A stretch of 64,000 nt of DNA from Sindora glabra (GCA_020226215.1 CM035235.1:7763151-7827150), one strand, 5' to 3'. Counted from the stretch's first letter, positions 32,080 to 46,399 are shown. Numbers and translations are program-made. Notes: generated by a model from the letters alone, not told the origin.

Positions 32080-32690
32080 TATCTTGATAATGCAAACATA
32101 GTAATGTCATTACTTCAAGGCTACTTCAATATTTTCTTATAAATAGCCAAGTGTAATTCAACTCCTCCTACAACAAACACATGTAGAAAGAGAGAGTAGA
32201 GAGAGAAAGGAAGTGTTATTTTGAGTGTTCTTGCCCAATTACAGTGAGTTTCCATTAGTACTTTAAGTATTGATGAGAGCTAAAAGCTTTTTTAGTGTCG
32301 TAGTGAAGGTGGATGTCTATAAACCTCCATGAATTCATCTTTTTTTCTCTATACTTTTTTTCTTTGTACTTCTTTCTTTGTATTCTTCATTAATTCTATA
32401 TTATTTTGAATGTTACACTTTGGATTTTAGACAAAGGAGATAAGGACCTTAAGCATTCTTGAGTGAGTAAAGATCCATTCATTTTCTGTTTGATTCTTTT
32501 AAGAAGATTATTATATCTGATATGTATATCTATGTTCTATGATTGATGGTGTGCTAAAGTCATGATTATTCATGATAGATTATTTGTTATATTTGTGTCT
32601 TATGATTGATAATGTATTAAAGCCATGACTATCATAGTGGATTAGTTTGAAAAGAATTTTCTTGAAAGTTTTTATGATGAGAAATTGAAT
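32080..32690 (+). other. possible LTR or promoter remnant with TATA box (TTATAAATAGCC at about 32139)
   Basis: A TATA box is followed by a purine-rich AGAGAGAGTAGAGAGAGAAA stretch and a T-rich leader, as in many LTR U3/R regions. No ends could be defined and there is no ORF. Confidence 0.25.
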
Positions 32691-34183
32691 TTTTATTTCA
32701 TTACATTTAATTTATTATTTTTTCTTCTTAGTTCTAAAATAAGAATAAAAGAAATTTTTTTCTTTAAAAAAATCATTCATCAATTACAATGTCAATTTTT
32801 TTGTTGTAACCAATGTCAAACATTACTTAATTAGATAACATCATTGCATTAAAGATGACAATGGGTGTTCAAAATTGATGTAAAATACAAACATTAAACG
32901 TTAGTTGTTTTATAGTAATTAATGTGCAATATTATGCAATGATGAACACAAGCTAGATATGAAAAGGAAAAATCACAGTATAAGTTGAAAATAAAAGGAG
33001 TCAAGCATGACACCATTAACAAATTTCATCCAAAAGCTCTTCTAATCTTGAAATGATTCTCTATTTATTGAGGTATGCTTTCCTTCTAACATATTGATAA
33101 TTCTCTTTGGTTTTGTATCTTGGTTTACTAATTATTTTAGAAAATTGAAGCCTAATTAGACTATAAATAAATATTTAAGGTTTGGTACTTATTAGAAAAA
33201 TGTAAAATATAAATGTAAGGATTTTCTTCTTTTGTGTTTGTTTTTCTAATTTAGTTTCAAGTTTCCTAATCAATCCTATTTTATCATGTATCATTTTAAT
33301 ATAGCTTTTACCAATTCATATAGGTAAGAAATTTAGTTTCATTTATCTTCTTTGATATTCTTTTGTATAATGTACTATTTATTCATATAAAAATATGTAA
33401 TACACTAATTTGCCATGATTGCTCATTATATCTATGGGTATTGTATTCAAAAAGCTTTTTTAAAGAGTGCAAAGGTTATATATTGAGCAATGAGTACTAA
33501 GACAGATTTAGTGAAACATCCTTCTTTGATTGTGGTATTATATACAAACTTTTATTATTTTCAATCTTCTATTATTCAATTTATTCTTTAAAGTTGTTTA
33601 GATTGGCATTCTCTAGAGTAATAAGAGATATTAGGTTTCTAGATCTAGTTAAGAATATAAGGGAAATAGAAAAAATGAGGGATGATGAACATTAGGATAG
33701 GGTTAGGGTTTAGGATAAGGAAGTGAGGAGATAGTGGCCATATTGTGGGGAGGAGTAAGGAAGTTAGAGCTAGGGTTTAGGTGGGTAAGGTGTGTAGACA
33801 TAAGATGTTGATTATTTAAAAAAAATTAACATGATGTTATGATTATTAGACACCTTTTTTAAAAAGTAAACAATGTTTAATGTTGTTTTCGAAGATAATA
33901 TCAATATAAACAATATCAATTTTCACATAATAAAAATTGATGTTGTTGTCCTATTTAAAGATAATTTACTAACCGATGTTGGAATTACATATACTATACT
34001 GCTCAATTACATGTGAGTCATTTCTTGCTATGTAATCCTTGAAACACTTGATATCAATTAGCAATTTTGTAATAACGATGACTAATAATATGAGGTACAA
34101 TGTGTGACCTCAATTATTTTGTTTTCCATTTACATGATGTTGAATTTACTAAAATGACTATTTTTGCAATGAATAGATAATCA

Positions 34184-34212
34184 TACACACACACACACAT
34201 ATACATATATAC

Positions 34213-34277
<65 letters not shown>
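34184..34277. repeat. compound (CA)n(TA)n microsatellite
   Basis: A CA run, ATACAT units and about 35 TA units. The corresponding site in A (about 12860) has only a short TA run. Confidence 0.9.
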
Positions 34278-34278
<1 letters not shown>

Positions 34279-35019
34279 CCCCTAATTTTTGAAAGAAAAA
34301 GAGAAAAGAAATTGTTCTCAAATGTTTAATATAATTTGCACAAAAGTATTTGAGTTAAAAAGAAGTTTTAACATGTCATAGAGTTTTTAAAATATTCAAT
34401 TAAACAACAAGTGGCATGTAGTCACTTTCTTTTGTAAAGAGTTGTTAAATGATTTATAAAGAAATATTTTAACAAATAATTTATTGCTTATTTGATCTTA
34501 AAGAAAGAAGCTTCACTTCTAGTTTTAAAGGACAATATGTTATTTCTAAAATATAGTTAATCAAATGAATAGGAACATTTGATTTCTAAAGTTTTCTAAC
34601 CAGGTCCTATTTTATTGTATTCATTTCATGGTTTGAACTTTTTTTTTAAAATGAAACTTAATCCTTTTAGAAGAATCAAAGGAGTTCATCTTCAATTTTC
34701 ACACTGAAATATCTTTCTATTTTCTTAAGGAACTTTCAAGAAAAATGATGATTGTGTTCTTAAATTTTAATTCATAAACTTTTATACATTTGTTTCAAAT
34801 ATTATCTTTTCTCTTGAATAAAAGAAAATATTTTTTAATGTTTATTTATTTAGATAAGGTTTTTTTATTGTATACAATTTACCATTAAAAAAAATTATTT
34901 AAATCTCATCTATCAAGTTTTTGTGTATCTATTTTTTGAATCCATGTATATATATATATATATATATATAATTTAGTGGAATTTTCAACTACATATTTTC
35001 CACATCCTCCATGTTTTTA

Positions 35020-35975
35020 GAAAACAACAAAGTTTTAAAATGAGTTGTTTTGAAAAGGCTTATAAAAATGTCTAGTTGATGTCTTTATGCAATTCATGAT
35101 GGTTCAAAGTTGGGTCATGACATAAGCCTTCTAGCAAGACCAAGGCTTTCCTTTTAGATAAGGCATCAATTCACCCATCCCTTTAGATGATTTTTTGCAT
35201 CCCTTAATGTTATTACTATGAATGAGCATATAACTAACGTCTTGCACTTTGCAAACTAGCCCTCTGGCACAATTGCTTGTGCCTAATGCACAATCAACAT
35301 TCCTTTGGACGTATTATCATTCTTTTATAGGCTAAATTTTTGAATCGATCCAACCTCTTGCACTCTCTAATCAAGTCCTTGGCAAAGTTTCTTTTGAATT
35401 TGAGAATGATAGTTTCACACATCCCTCATACAATATGAGACAACTTGCATCCAAAATAATTGTAACCTAGCCAACAATGCTTTCTAGCACTAATTGGGCT
35501 CTAATACCATCTATAATGAGCCACTAACTTCCTAGTTAAAAATGTATGGTGCATGCTTGTCACTCTTGGTAACTATGCTAACCTTCCCATTAAACTTTTG
35601 TGTAATACCTAGGATAGATCGTGAAACTTGCAAGTTAGCAAGTCATAATCGGATGTTGCTAAAGTATCTAAGTATATTGAGTCACAAGAACACCCCACTC
35701 TAATAGCCTCCAAATACAATGAGTTGAAAATGAATAATTTTGAATAGAGAGAGAGACAACTTCATTTACTTGAAATATGCCTCATTTTCCTATTTTAGTT
35801 GTATAGAAAATGGCTACAAGTTAACATATTTGAGTTCCAAACTTTGTACCAAGCCATCTCATTGGGACTCCTAAAACTCCACCCCCTAACAAGTATTATA
35901 AGCTATAGGCCATTTTTTTATAACTAGACATATTTTTAGGTAATTAACATAAAGCCTTTTCTTTATATTTTGGGT
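35020..35975 (-). mobile_element. decayed LTR retroelement remnant, copy B, with recognisable primer site
   Basis: The minus strand at 35509-35496 reads TGGTATTAGAGCCC, one base off the initiator-tRNA-Met site TGGTATCAGAGCC over its first 13 bases. This is the duplicate of 13680-14640. The LTR would be 35510-35975 and the leader 35020-35495. No domain survives. Confidence 0.5.
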
Positions 35976-36907
35976 AAAATATTCTTATCATAATATATCA
36001 AAATGAAGATAAAAATTTAAGGATCACAACCATGCCCTTTGATTTTTCAAACTATACCAAAATTATTAAAATACTCCTAAATTTAGGAAAATTAAAAAAA
36101 AATAGTATACAAATTGGATTAATCTCAAATTTTAGCCACAAGACCTTTAAACCATACTTGATTTTTCCCATCAAATTTCATCCAAAACTATGCATATTTG
36201 CGTATCAAAATTATCACAACTATCAGTTTTGACACTACGCTTGCCTCACTAATGGAGACGGCTTGGTTAGCTCCTATTAACCGCCTAGATGGTGAGGTCA
36301 ATTTTCACTAAATTTACCTTGCTCTCTGAGACGGCGAGACTCGTAGATATTAAACCAAGCCATCCTCATTGATGAAGTTGTGGCCGCCCATGGAAAAATA
36401 TACTAAAAAAAAAATACCTAGTTGGTATTGTAAATTGCAACAGTTTAAAATTAAATACCAAAAAGAACTATTTAGTAAAAAGGCCGTGATCTACGCTATG
36501 GGTGTAGCAAAATTCTCAGATGTATATTCAACTCAGCCCACCTGCGGATATCCATAAAACTAATTAGTCTGGGATCTCTCCTATTACAGAGAAAATAAGT
36601 CAATAGAAAGATTCATAAGTTTCACACGTAAACTTTAGATTAAAATAAGGTAGTTTATCATGAAAGCACGCTAGGGACTTAAAAAACTTGTTTTTGCCAT
36701 AATGCAAGGGTAAAGTTTTCGCTAAAACTTCTTTAATTATGCACCGACCACATGGTTCATGTATCTTTCCTCTGCTCCTTTTCAAACGTTTCAACTGATA
36801 ACTTATATATTGTTAGAAATAAGAGGATATCATGAATTTCCTTTAACATTATATTGGTATCAACAACTATTTAAGAAGATATTAAAAAGAGAGTATATTT
36901 ATTATAA

Positions 36908-36979
<72 letters not shown>

Positions 36980-38263
36980 TACTTTAAACAACTATTAAAC
37001 TTTAACTCATTAATTCCTAACACAACTTACTAAGAATCTTTAATCTTATCATATTCATATATTCTATAATACATGAATCACACACATGTAGATATATAAA
37101 CTATGAATCACATCCTTCTAGTACATGAATCACACTTTTACATCTATTTAAATTTACTATTTCCATCTCACACATTAAATTTTTTGAATACCCAACATCA
37201 ATTAATTGTTTTGTAGTAGTGTACAAATGGATATAAGACCTTTTTTTATATCTTTAGGTTAGATAATCTCACTATAATACATTGAAATGAAGATAAAAAA
37301 ATTGAGAATTACAACCATGCACTTCATGAGTTCCTTAAGATTTTCATACCACACCAAAATTATCAAAATACTTCTAAACTTGAAAAAAATAAAAAAAAAT
37401 AATATACAAGTTAGATTAACTCCAAATTTCATATACATGATACTCAAACCATATTTTATTTTTCCACCAAATTTTATTCAAAATTGAATACGTTTTTCTG
37501 TTGAAATTGTCGCAAATATCAGTTTGTGATAGTGAGCCAACGTCACCAATCGAGATGTTTAACCTCCTAGATAGCAAAGTAAATTTTCACTCACCTTGCT
37601 ATCAGAGCGGGTGAAGCTCATAAATAGGGTTCTAACTTGTGGGTGAGCTTACGATTGTAGTTTCATTGTGATTATTAAAATTATGAAAAAATTAGGAAAA
37701 GTACACTTGTTAGGAAATAAAATTGCAAAAAATCATAGATGCAGTGCAATCCACAATGCAAATTCATACTCGTAGGTATTAAACCAAACAATCCTCATCC
37801 ATGAAGTTGAGGTAGTCCATGGAAAAAAATATAAAAAAAATTACCTACTTGATATAAAGTATAACAGTTTAAGATTAACTAAATACCAAAAAGAACTATT
37901 TAGTCAAAAAACCGTGATCTACACTGTGGATGTAGCAAAATTCTTACATTTATATACAAGTCAGCCTAGTTTTTGTCTTCTCGTCTATTATTGTTGAGTG
38001 GATTAGATGAAAACCACAAGCGGATGTCCACAAAACTAATTGGTCCGTCATCTCTCTTATTACAGAGAAAATAATTCAACAGAAGGTCTCACATGTAAAC
38101 TTTAGATTAAAATAAAAAAGGGAATTTATCATGAAAGCGCGCCAAGGACTTAAAAACTTGTTTATGTCGAAATGAATGGTAAAGTTTTTCCTAAAACTTA
38201 TTTAAACACCAACTACATGTTTCATGTATCTTTCCTCTCCTTTTCGCAGACTTCTCAATTGAT
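35975..38263 (+). repeat. tandemly doubled CRK upstream region, copy B (units 35975-36810 and 37266-38263)
   Basis: Same internal order of words as in copy A. Unit 1 is interrupted on its right by the (TA)n tract at 36909. The W-box core present in A and C unit 2 is altered here (ATTCAACAG at about 38057). Confidence 0.55.
36909..36976. repeat. (TA)n microsatellite
   Basis: About 34 TA units between the two upstream units of duplicon B. The ORF over it (36759-36998) is the YIYIYI artefact. Confidence 0.95.
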
Positions 38264-38821
38264 AAAAGAATGGCCATACTTTTATGGTTCCCACTTTCTC
38301 ATAACCACTTCCCTTCCACCTCTCTTATTCCTCGACAAACATGTCAGAAAGTGGGAGATGTGATTGTAAAAATGTGAGAATGATACCACTCATTATTATA
38401 TATACACACACCAAAAAAAAAATCAAAACTAATATAAAATGTAATGAAAAATAAAAAAAAATTATAACAAAAATATAATATGTATTGAGAATGGAATTCG
38501 AAATTAAGTTTCTAATCTCATATATATATATATATATATATATATTAAATTAAGTTTTATTACTTTGTAAAATTATTTTATATTTAATGATAATTCTTAA
38601 TTTTTTTAAAAAATAGATTTAATTTTTTATATAATATTGCTGTTTTTAAAATTCTATTACTTAAATGAAGAACCCTCTGTGAATTTTTCCACTTGCATTT
38701 TTCGGTGTAAGAACAAAAATCTTCTATTCCAATAGTATCTTGAAATGTCACGAGGTCTATATTAATTTAGGTTGTGCTTTATGTAATCATGGGCATCATG
38801 GTAGTGCAACCCTTTTCTATG

Positions 38822-38829
38822 TATATATA
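38822..38829 (+). promoter_or_regulatory. TATA box of CRK B
   Basis: GTATATATAG lies 79-86 bp before ATG 38908, in the same context as in copy A. Confidence 0.5.
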
Positions 38830-38907
38830 GATTGATAGATATGTACCTCTTAGTCTAGCATTAATTGCGTTGTTGTACAACAAATTCAGAGCAAACTGCA
38901 TATTCCA

Positions 38908-39351
38908 ATGACCCTTCGGAGCTTTACTTTCTTACATCTGTCACTGTCTCTGATTCCAAGCCATACATTCCGCCCTACTCTTCCTGGACTTGCTATCCTG
39001 ACAATCAACATAAAACCTGCAGCTTCCTATGCTCGCTTCAATAACTGCAGCTGTTCAAGCAACTTCACCTTCATTCCCAGCGGTCCCTATGACATCAACC
39101 TCAAGGCCCTCCTCTCTAACCTTTCTCACCAAGCCAGATTTACCCATTTTTACAACACAACTTCCGGCGGTGGCAAAAACGCCAGCGATAGCCCTGTCTA
39201 CGGCCTATTCATGTGTCGAGGAGACGTGTCCCCTTCACTCTGTCAAGAGTACGTGCAATATTATGCGGTTAAAAATGCAACCTCACTGTGTCCCCACATG
39301 AAAGAAGCCGTAATTTGGTACGATGAGTGCATGTTACGCTACTCCCTACGG
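38908..39351 (+). pseudogene. CRK B: first exon only (signal peptide and DUF26), damaged
   Basis: It starts MTLRSFTFLHLSLSL and is collinear with CRK A exon 1. Two lesions are seen. The third Cys of C-x8-C-x2-C is Tyr (TAC at 39250-39252), and an extra C in CTCCCTACGG near 39344 shifts the frame just before the splice donor (444 instead of 443 bases). The donor GTATTG is kept. Exons 2-8 are absent; copia sequence starts at 41620. A short secreted peptide from read-through into the intron (164 codons) is possible but unsupported. Confidence 0.8.
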
Positions 39352-39940
39352 GTATTGTTGGAACGAAACCTTATATTTGGCATATTTGCGACTATTATTT
39401 GATATAATGATATGTGCATTGCTTTTTGATTGAATGAATTTCATATCTTGTAGGAAACAAAAATTAGATCTTTATAGAACGTTGATTCTGCATCTCTTCA
39501 TCCATCTATCTAGGGATAGCGTGGAGCTTGAAAAGAGTAGATCAATCTTCTTTTATATCAAGATAAAATATTATTTCACACTATATCTCATAATTGAGGA
39601 AAAAATTCATTTCGTCCTCATATCCCATAAAGCAACAAAACTCCATGAGAACTTGTGGAGAATGATGAAAAAGAATTTAAAAAAATAAATCTTAATGTTA
39701 AGGGTTAAAAAATTTTACGGGTAAGTAATCTCAAACACACTGGTATATAAAGAAAGAAGAAAAATCTAAATTTAAATAGTGTAAATTATATATAATCAAT
39801 CTAATATTATTATACTGGTTTATAATTATATAAAATTGATTTTAAAAATTTTGAAAGTTATAAAATATTAATACATATTTAATAAAATATTATTACTTTC
39901 TTTCTTTATCATTTGAAGTGAAATATTTTTTTTAATTTTT

Positions 39941-40027
<87 letters not shown>

Positions 40028-41618
40028 TAGTGTGTAAAGTAAATATATAATAATTTTATAATAGTAAGACTTCGTGTGCAAGGCAATGTATTATTTTCTA
40101 TGAATACTTGTCCAATGTCTCACTTTATAGAATTAAAAATCATACCATTTCTAAGTTTCACCAAAACAATCCTTATGAGAGCATCGTAAATTTTCAACAT
40201 TTTGCGATTCCTACATCCATCTATTATATATGGGATATGGGATTGCTAACATCTCATAGTTAGACAAAAAATATTTCAAATTTTAAAATGTAATAGAATA
40301 ATTATGATCATTTAAGTAATTTAAATGTGGTGAGGTCTTTAATACCACTCTTCCAGTTAGATTAAGAAACTATCCAGTTAATTCTAATATGTCTGATTAT
40401 TCTTTTGAAATTAAGTTAGTAGAACAATTTTTTTATCCAACTAAAAGAGTGAGAGTTAGGTCTGCAACTTACACTCCATTAAACTCTTTGAAATTGAATT
40501 ATTCATATCAGTTTATTTTAGGCAACTTTTATTTCATATCAGTTTAATTTAGGCAACTTTTATTCTTTATGTAATCTGCTTTCCCCATTAACTAACATAT
40601 TAAATAAGATTTTGCACATCCCTTATACGCTGAAAGTTTATTTTAATAATATTTTAATAAAAAATACTAAATTAAAATTAAAAAATTTCATATATCATGC
40701 ACGTTCTCTTTATTTCATGATTTGTTATGCATAATATCTATTTTAGATGAATTCTTTTAATTATTATGCATGGTTTTAGCTTATTTATAATTTTTATCAT
40801 TATTATGGGAAATTGTTAATTTCTTTTGAGAATTAAAGTAATTTAGTTTTTTTGTTATGAATAATGTAATAATCATAAATATATTTTGATATAAAAACAA
40901 TTATGTTACGTTAGATGAATATTTTACGTTATTAGCTTGATTATTCACATATGCTAGTATGTATTTGTTTATAATACTCTTGTGCGGTAATTATCTAACA
41001 TTTTGTATAATCAGAAAAGTGCTCATGAACGCATACATATTTTATATTTGTCACAATTTTTATTTATGGTTGTATCTAATTTAGTTGGAACATATCAGTA
41101 TGATTTTTTTTATTTATTCTATTTATTTTAATAATAGATAATAAATCTTTAGTTTTATATTAAAGTATATTTCTATAGTATTTTATTTACTTAGCACTAT
41201 ACTTTTTATTCTAACTTAGAAGGAAGTTAGTATTTATAAATAATAATCATAAAAAATAACTTTAAAAGAAAACAATATGTAAATTTTTTTGGCACATAAG
41301 AGAATAATACATAATAATTATAAAAGAAAACTTATTATTATAATTTTTATATCATTTATTAAAATAGAGTTGTAGTATATTAATAATTTGAAAATTTATT
41401 TTTAATACATTAATTAAAAGAAAATATAGGTTAAAAGCAGTGTAAAAATTGTTTAAAATAAATTAATTTTAACTGTTAAATTTTTATGAAATTAAAGCTC
41501 CAAATATGATGTAAATCATTTAAAAAAACATTAATATTAATAAATCTATCAAATATATATAGTATCAAGCACATGTCTCAAGAAAGCATTATAGTCAAAT
41601 CAATATATATATTAATTA
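39352..41618 (+). other. remnant of CRK B intron 1, including a tract nearly identical to copy C (40723-41522)
   Basis: Aligns with intron 1 of A and C. The first 1.3 kb differs visibly from C, but 40723-41522 matches 62530-63332 with only a few differences. Ends at the copia border. Confidence 0.7.
39945..40025. repeat. (TA)n microsatellite
   Basis: About 40 TA units inside the intron 1 remnant. A has about 11 units at this place (18571-18592) and C a TATG-type array (61755). Confidence 0.95.
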
Positions 41619-43399
41619 TTGGGAAATTTTAATAAATCAAATTAAATCCAAAAATTGCACATACTTATTTTTGTCTTTTGGATCTTGATGCTGTATTCTA
41701 TCACACGGCTGCCAAGAATTACCTCATGTTAGGAACTCTTACTTTTATCCACAATAATTGTACCAAAACCACACACAATTTTCTAGAGAGAAGAAAATGA
41801 AGAAGTTATTCTTTTGCTTTGTATTCTGAATGATGTGTTCTCCCTCTTGTTCTTTCCTCTTTTTCTCTTTCTTTTGTTTTCTAATGGAAAATGGGTAGTT
41901 TTCTTTCTCTCTCTCCCATTTTTCCACTCTTGTGATCAATTATCAAAAATAAAATTGATTGCTTTATTTTAATTATTTGAATTTAAAATTCAATTAAGTT
42001 AAATATTTATCCAAATGAATAAATATTTATCACATGATAAATATTGATCATCCATTATGAGTGTCCCCATATTCATCATCTCTCATTCACATATAATGGA
42101 ATAAGCCACATCATTTAATCTTTATCTCTCTTTTGGTTTCATACTTGGTGTATTGTCATGACCGTATGGGTATGACATCATCTTAAGTATTCTTGTACTA
42201 GAAATTCTTACATCGAATTAATACAAGACAACCCTTACTTCTAGTTATTTGTATTATGCCTTAGATGTTATAGATTTTCCCATATACACTTTTCATTTAC
42301 AAATCTAATCCCTCACAAGCTTTATTACAAGCTTAGATTGCTATCCACATATGCATAGCATCCATGCTTATGATGTTACCAAAATTAACTTCATAATGGG
42401 CATGTCTCAGACACTAGCATAATCGTGTATATATCAGGAAATCTTCCTTTCACTTGCATATCACTTTGATTTGAAATAGTTGTTTTCCTAGCATTTTATC
42501 CTTTGGACCGTATATATTATGATCATAGGATGCATACTAAGGTAGCGAACATTGTATCATTTCTCTATGATATCGTCAAAGTTAAAGGGTATCTTTGAAA
42601 AGAATTTTTCTTTTTTGGGACTTACACAGCAATCAGCCAGGGATCTTTCACTTGTTTCTCATTTGCGATTCTTTTGCACATTTGGTATGAATCACATGCT
42701 ACGGTGTTTCCTTATGGCACAAGAGCTATGTCAATTTTATAAGTAAAACCGTACAGACTTTAGTTTAGGCACATATAATACTTAACCTTAATTCTTCTGC
42801 ATCATTCGACTCCTTTTAACGTCAGTGTATAAAGAATTCATTGTCTAGCCATAGGTATTGTGAAGGTGGGAGAATCCAAAATTTGATCCGTATTTATATT
42901 TCAAATCTCATCTTAACTTTACCTTATTAAGGCAATATATTTTATTTTGTGTTACTTCTTTACTAAAAATACAACATTTCTTATTGTTATATTGGTGAAT
43001 ACATGTCTCATCTCTGTCCACTCCTCATGAGTACTAAAAGCAGTTGTTCATGTGAGAGAACCAATATTATCAACCTGTATGACATACTAAACATTTGTAT
43101 ACTCATACACATATTATAACACTTGTAATTGAATGAAAACATATTTTATTCATTTCAATTTTAGAAATGTTTGATTACATTCTATGCATACCAAGAGATT
43201 TTACATGTTCAATATACAAATCTCTAGGTATTGGTTTTGTAAAAAGATATGCTATCATCTTTTGCATAGAAATGTGTTGAATGGTGATCTTTTTCTATGT
43301 TATAGCATCTCTCACAAAATGATACTTTGTGTCTATATGCTTAGTTTTGTTATGGTATTTCAAATCCTTTGTGTAGGCTATGGCTGCTGACTATCACAA

Positions 43400-44780
43400 T
43401 ATATTAGGATGAGGTTTAAATTCTCACCATAAATTCTCAGATGTTCTATAAATCTCTTCATCCATATTGCCTCTTATTCTACTACAAAACATACTACAAA
43501 CTTAACTTCCATTGTTGACAATGCAATACATGTCTGCTTCTTGCTACACCATGATATGGTACCATTATTTAACAAGAAAGAGTAATCTGGTGTGGATTTT
43601 TACTCATCTAGGTCTCCTGTCCAATCTACATCAAAGTATCCAATTAAGCATAAATCATTTCCTCGATAACATAGCACGTAGTTAACAATACCTTTCAAAG
43701 CACGTAGTTAACAATACCTTTCAAATATCTAAATATCCTCTTGACAGCTTTCCAATATTTCTATCTGGGGTTTGACTGGTATCTATTTACAAGTCTGATT
43801 GCATGACAAATATCCAATCTTGTACATATCATTGCATACATCAGACTACCAACCACACTAGAATAAGGAACTCTTTCCATTGATTTCTTCTCAAATTCAT
43901 TTTGAGGATACATTTCTTAACTCAATGATTTGCTTTTATTTACAGGGGTATCCATAGGTTTGCAATCTTTCATATTGAATTTCTCAAGAATTCTTCATAT
44001 ATAACTTTCTTGAGAAAGAGAAACAAGTTTCTTGGAGCGATCTTTGAAGATTTTGACTCCAAGAATGTAATCTGCTTCACCCTTATCTTTCATCTCGAAA
44101 TTTGAGGATAGCTATAATCGAATTTATATTATTCCAGCCAATAGTATATCATCCACACAAAGGAATAATATTACAAGATTACCTTCATATTGCTTAATAT
44201 AAACACAATGGTCTTCCTTAATTATTTGGAAGTCATATGAGGTTATAGCTTGGTGAAACCTCAAGTACCATTATCTGGATAACTGTTTGAGTTCATAAAT
44301 GGACCTTTCGAATTTATAAACTTTCTTTTCTTCTCCTTTTTGTATGTAACCTACTAGTTATTTTATGTAGATTTCTTCATCAAGTTCTCCATTAAGAAAA
44401 TTAATTTTTACATCTATTTGATGTAATTCTAAATCTAAACTTGCTACTATGGTTAGGAGTAATCTTATTAAATTGAAATGTACAACAGGTAAGAATGTGT
44501 CCTTATAATCTATTCCTTCCTATTGTGTAGACTCCTTTGCAACTAGTCGAGCTTTATACCTTTTAATTGATTCATCTGCCTTTCTTTTAATTTTAAAAAC
44601 TCACTTGTTCCTAATTGCCTTTTGGCTAGATGGTAGGTTAACTAGTTCCCAAACTTAGTTAGTTTTCATTAAATTTATTTCTTCCTCTATAACTTTCTTC
44701 CAATGTTCCTTAGTAGGAGAACTTAGAGCCTCTTGAACTATTCCTAGCTCTTCTTCATCTTGAGGAGCAACCAGAAAAGC
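43400..44780 (-). pseudogene. copia reverse transcriptase and RNase H remnant
   Basis: Minus-strand reading gives, from high to low coordinates: KRYKARLVAKE-type and HQIDVKINFLNGELDEEIY segments (about 44600-44370); a CVDDILLAG segment (about 44140; Cys where Tyr is usual before VDD); YSSVVGSLMYAMICTRLDI (about 43870-43800); and GYFDVDWTGDLDE of RNase H (about 43640-43600). Stops and frameshifts are frequent. Confidence 0.7.
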
Positions 44781-44899
44781 TAATCCCTTAATTGAAAAGT
44801 GTCTTTTGGATACACTTCCTCTTTTACTTTTTCACAATAGGATTTCTTGTACTATGTCATCTCTAAATACAGGGTTCTCACTCATTCTGTCAAAGCCCC

Positions 44900-45948
44900 A
44901 CTTAGATCGGCAGGTATTCTTTGAAAGCTCCCACTTAGATAAGATTCAATATTGTTATCCATTTGATCCTGTAACTCATAAAAGATACAATGTGATCAAT
45001 TTATCCTTTGCTAGGAAATTCACTTTCCAAAAATATGGCATCTCTTGATTCAAATTTTGTTATTGTTTCATCCTCGTTTTCACTAATGAAAATGTATCCC
45101 TTACATAGTTTTGAATATCTTATAAAGATACATTTCTTCCTTCTAGGACCTAATTTTCCATATTTATGGGAAGTATCATGGACATATGCTGCAGACTCCT
45201 ATGGTCTAAAAATACTCAAATTAAGTTTATGCTTTGTCCATAGTTCATAGGGTGTGGATGTAACAGACTTTAAGGGCACATGGTTAAGTATGAAAGTGGT
45301 TGTTAATATGGCATCTCCCCAATATGAAAATGATAGATTGGGCTATGTCATCATTGACCTAACCATGTCTAAAAGAGTCATATTTCTTCTTTCAGCTACT
45401 TCATTTTGTTGTGGAGTGTCAGGAATTGTCAATTATCTTATTATTTCTTTCTCTTCATAGAGCTCTTTAAATTATTTAGATAAATATTCATGTCCACAAT
45501 TAGTCCAAAGCATTTTAACTTTCTTGTCTATTTAATTTTTAACTTCATTTAAATAACGTCTAAAACATTCTAATGCTTCTGACTTATGTGAAATCAAATA
45601 GATATAACCGTATTGTAAGTAATCATCAGTAAAAGTGATGAAGTACCAGGCTCCATGTCTTGCCCTCACACTCAAAGGACCACATATATCAGAGTGAATT
45701 AATTGCAATGGAGTTTCTATCCTAGTTTCTTTTCCAAATGATTTTTTAGTTACTTTACCAGCCAGACAATGTTCACACAAGGACATTTCCAATTTTGAAA
45801 TTGGTCTTAGCAATCCTTCTCTTGCTAGTTTAATTATTCTATTTTGATTTATATATCCTAGCCTAGCATGCCAAATGTCCATCTCAACATTTAAATTGGA
45901 AGTGGAAGCAGTAAAGCAATCAAAAATAATGTTGTTAATAACATCCAA
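44900..45948 (-). pseudogene. copia GAG-pre-integrase and integrase remnant
   Basis: The best-preserved ORF (45532-45948, minus) holds WHARLGYINQNRI, the CEHCLAGK zinc-binding part (one His is Tyr) and the start of the integrase core HSDICGPLSVRARHG, with FITFTDDY. Lower coordinates (about 45530-45250) continue with TPQQNEVAERRN and the YWGDAM segment in broken frames. It would be the strand-transfer enzyme of the element. Confidence 0.75.
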
Positions 45949-46399
45949 AATGACAAATCCATCAAAAATGAAGTCAGAACCATAAAATAAATCATCTTTA
46001 AAAATGTTAGCAATATTGTCATGAAAATTAATTGAAAATCCAAAACTAAGTAAGGAACAAACAAAAACTAAATTTCGTCAAATATCAGGTGCATAAAGTA
46101 CATCATACAAGATTAAGGTTCTTCCTCCATGCAAATCTAATTTGCATGTACCAATGCCTTTGACCTCAATCCTCACATTGTTTCCAATAAAAAGTCATTA
46201 GCTTTGACTTGACAAGTGATGGTATTCAATGTAGGATCCTTAATCTTTACTCATGTGATTTGTGACACCTAAATCCAAAATCCACAAGGGATAAGATTCT
46301 ATTAGAAAAATAATACTGGAAACATATGAAATATATTTAAAATCAGTGTCCAGTGATACTTGGTTTTATTCATTTTGCTAAGTGCAATCTCGAGAAAAA

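Larger units (their letters stand above)
32688..41618 (+). other. Duplicon B
   Basis: Collinear with duplicon A from 11394: repeat block 32688-34180, retroelement remnant 35020-35990, upstream units 35975-38263, CRK exon 1 and most of intron 1. Collinearity stops at 41618, where copia sequence begins, so exons 2-8 are missing. Shared indels (for example ACTAAAAGAGTGAGAGTTAG at about 40439 and 62279, absent from A) make B and C the closer pair. Confidence 0.75.

Noticed and set aside
33690..33800. Interstitial telomere repeat
   Set aside because: Only two or three imperfect TTTAGGG-like words; too short and irregular.
36759..36998. 79-codon ORF
   Set aside because: Mostly a Tyr-Ile run translated from a (TA)n microsatellite.
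44806..45460. Plus-strand ORFs of 68-80 codons
   Set aside because: They are antisense shadows of the minus-strand copia RT and integrase.
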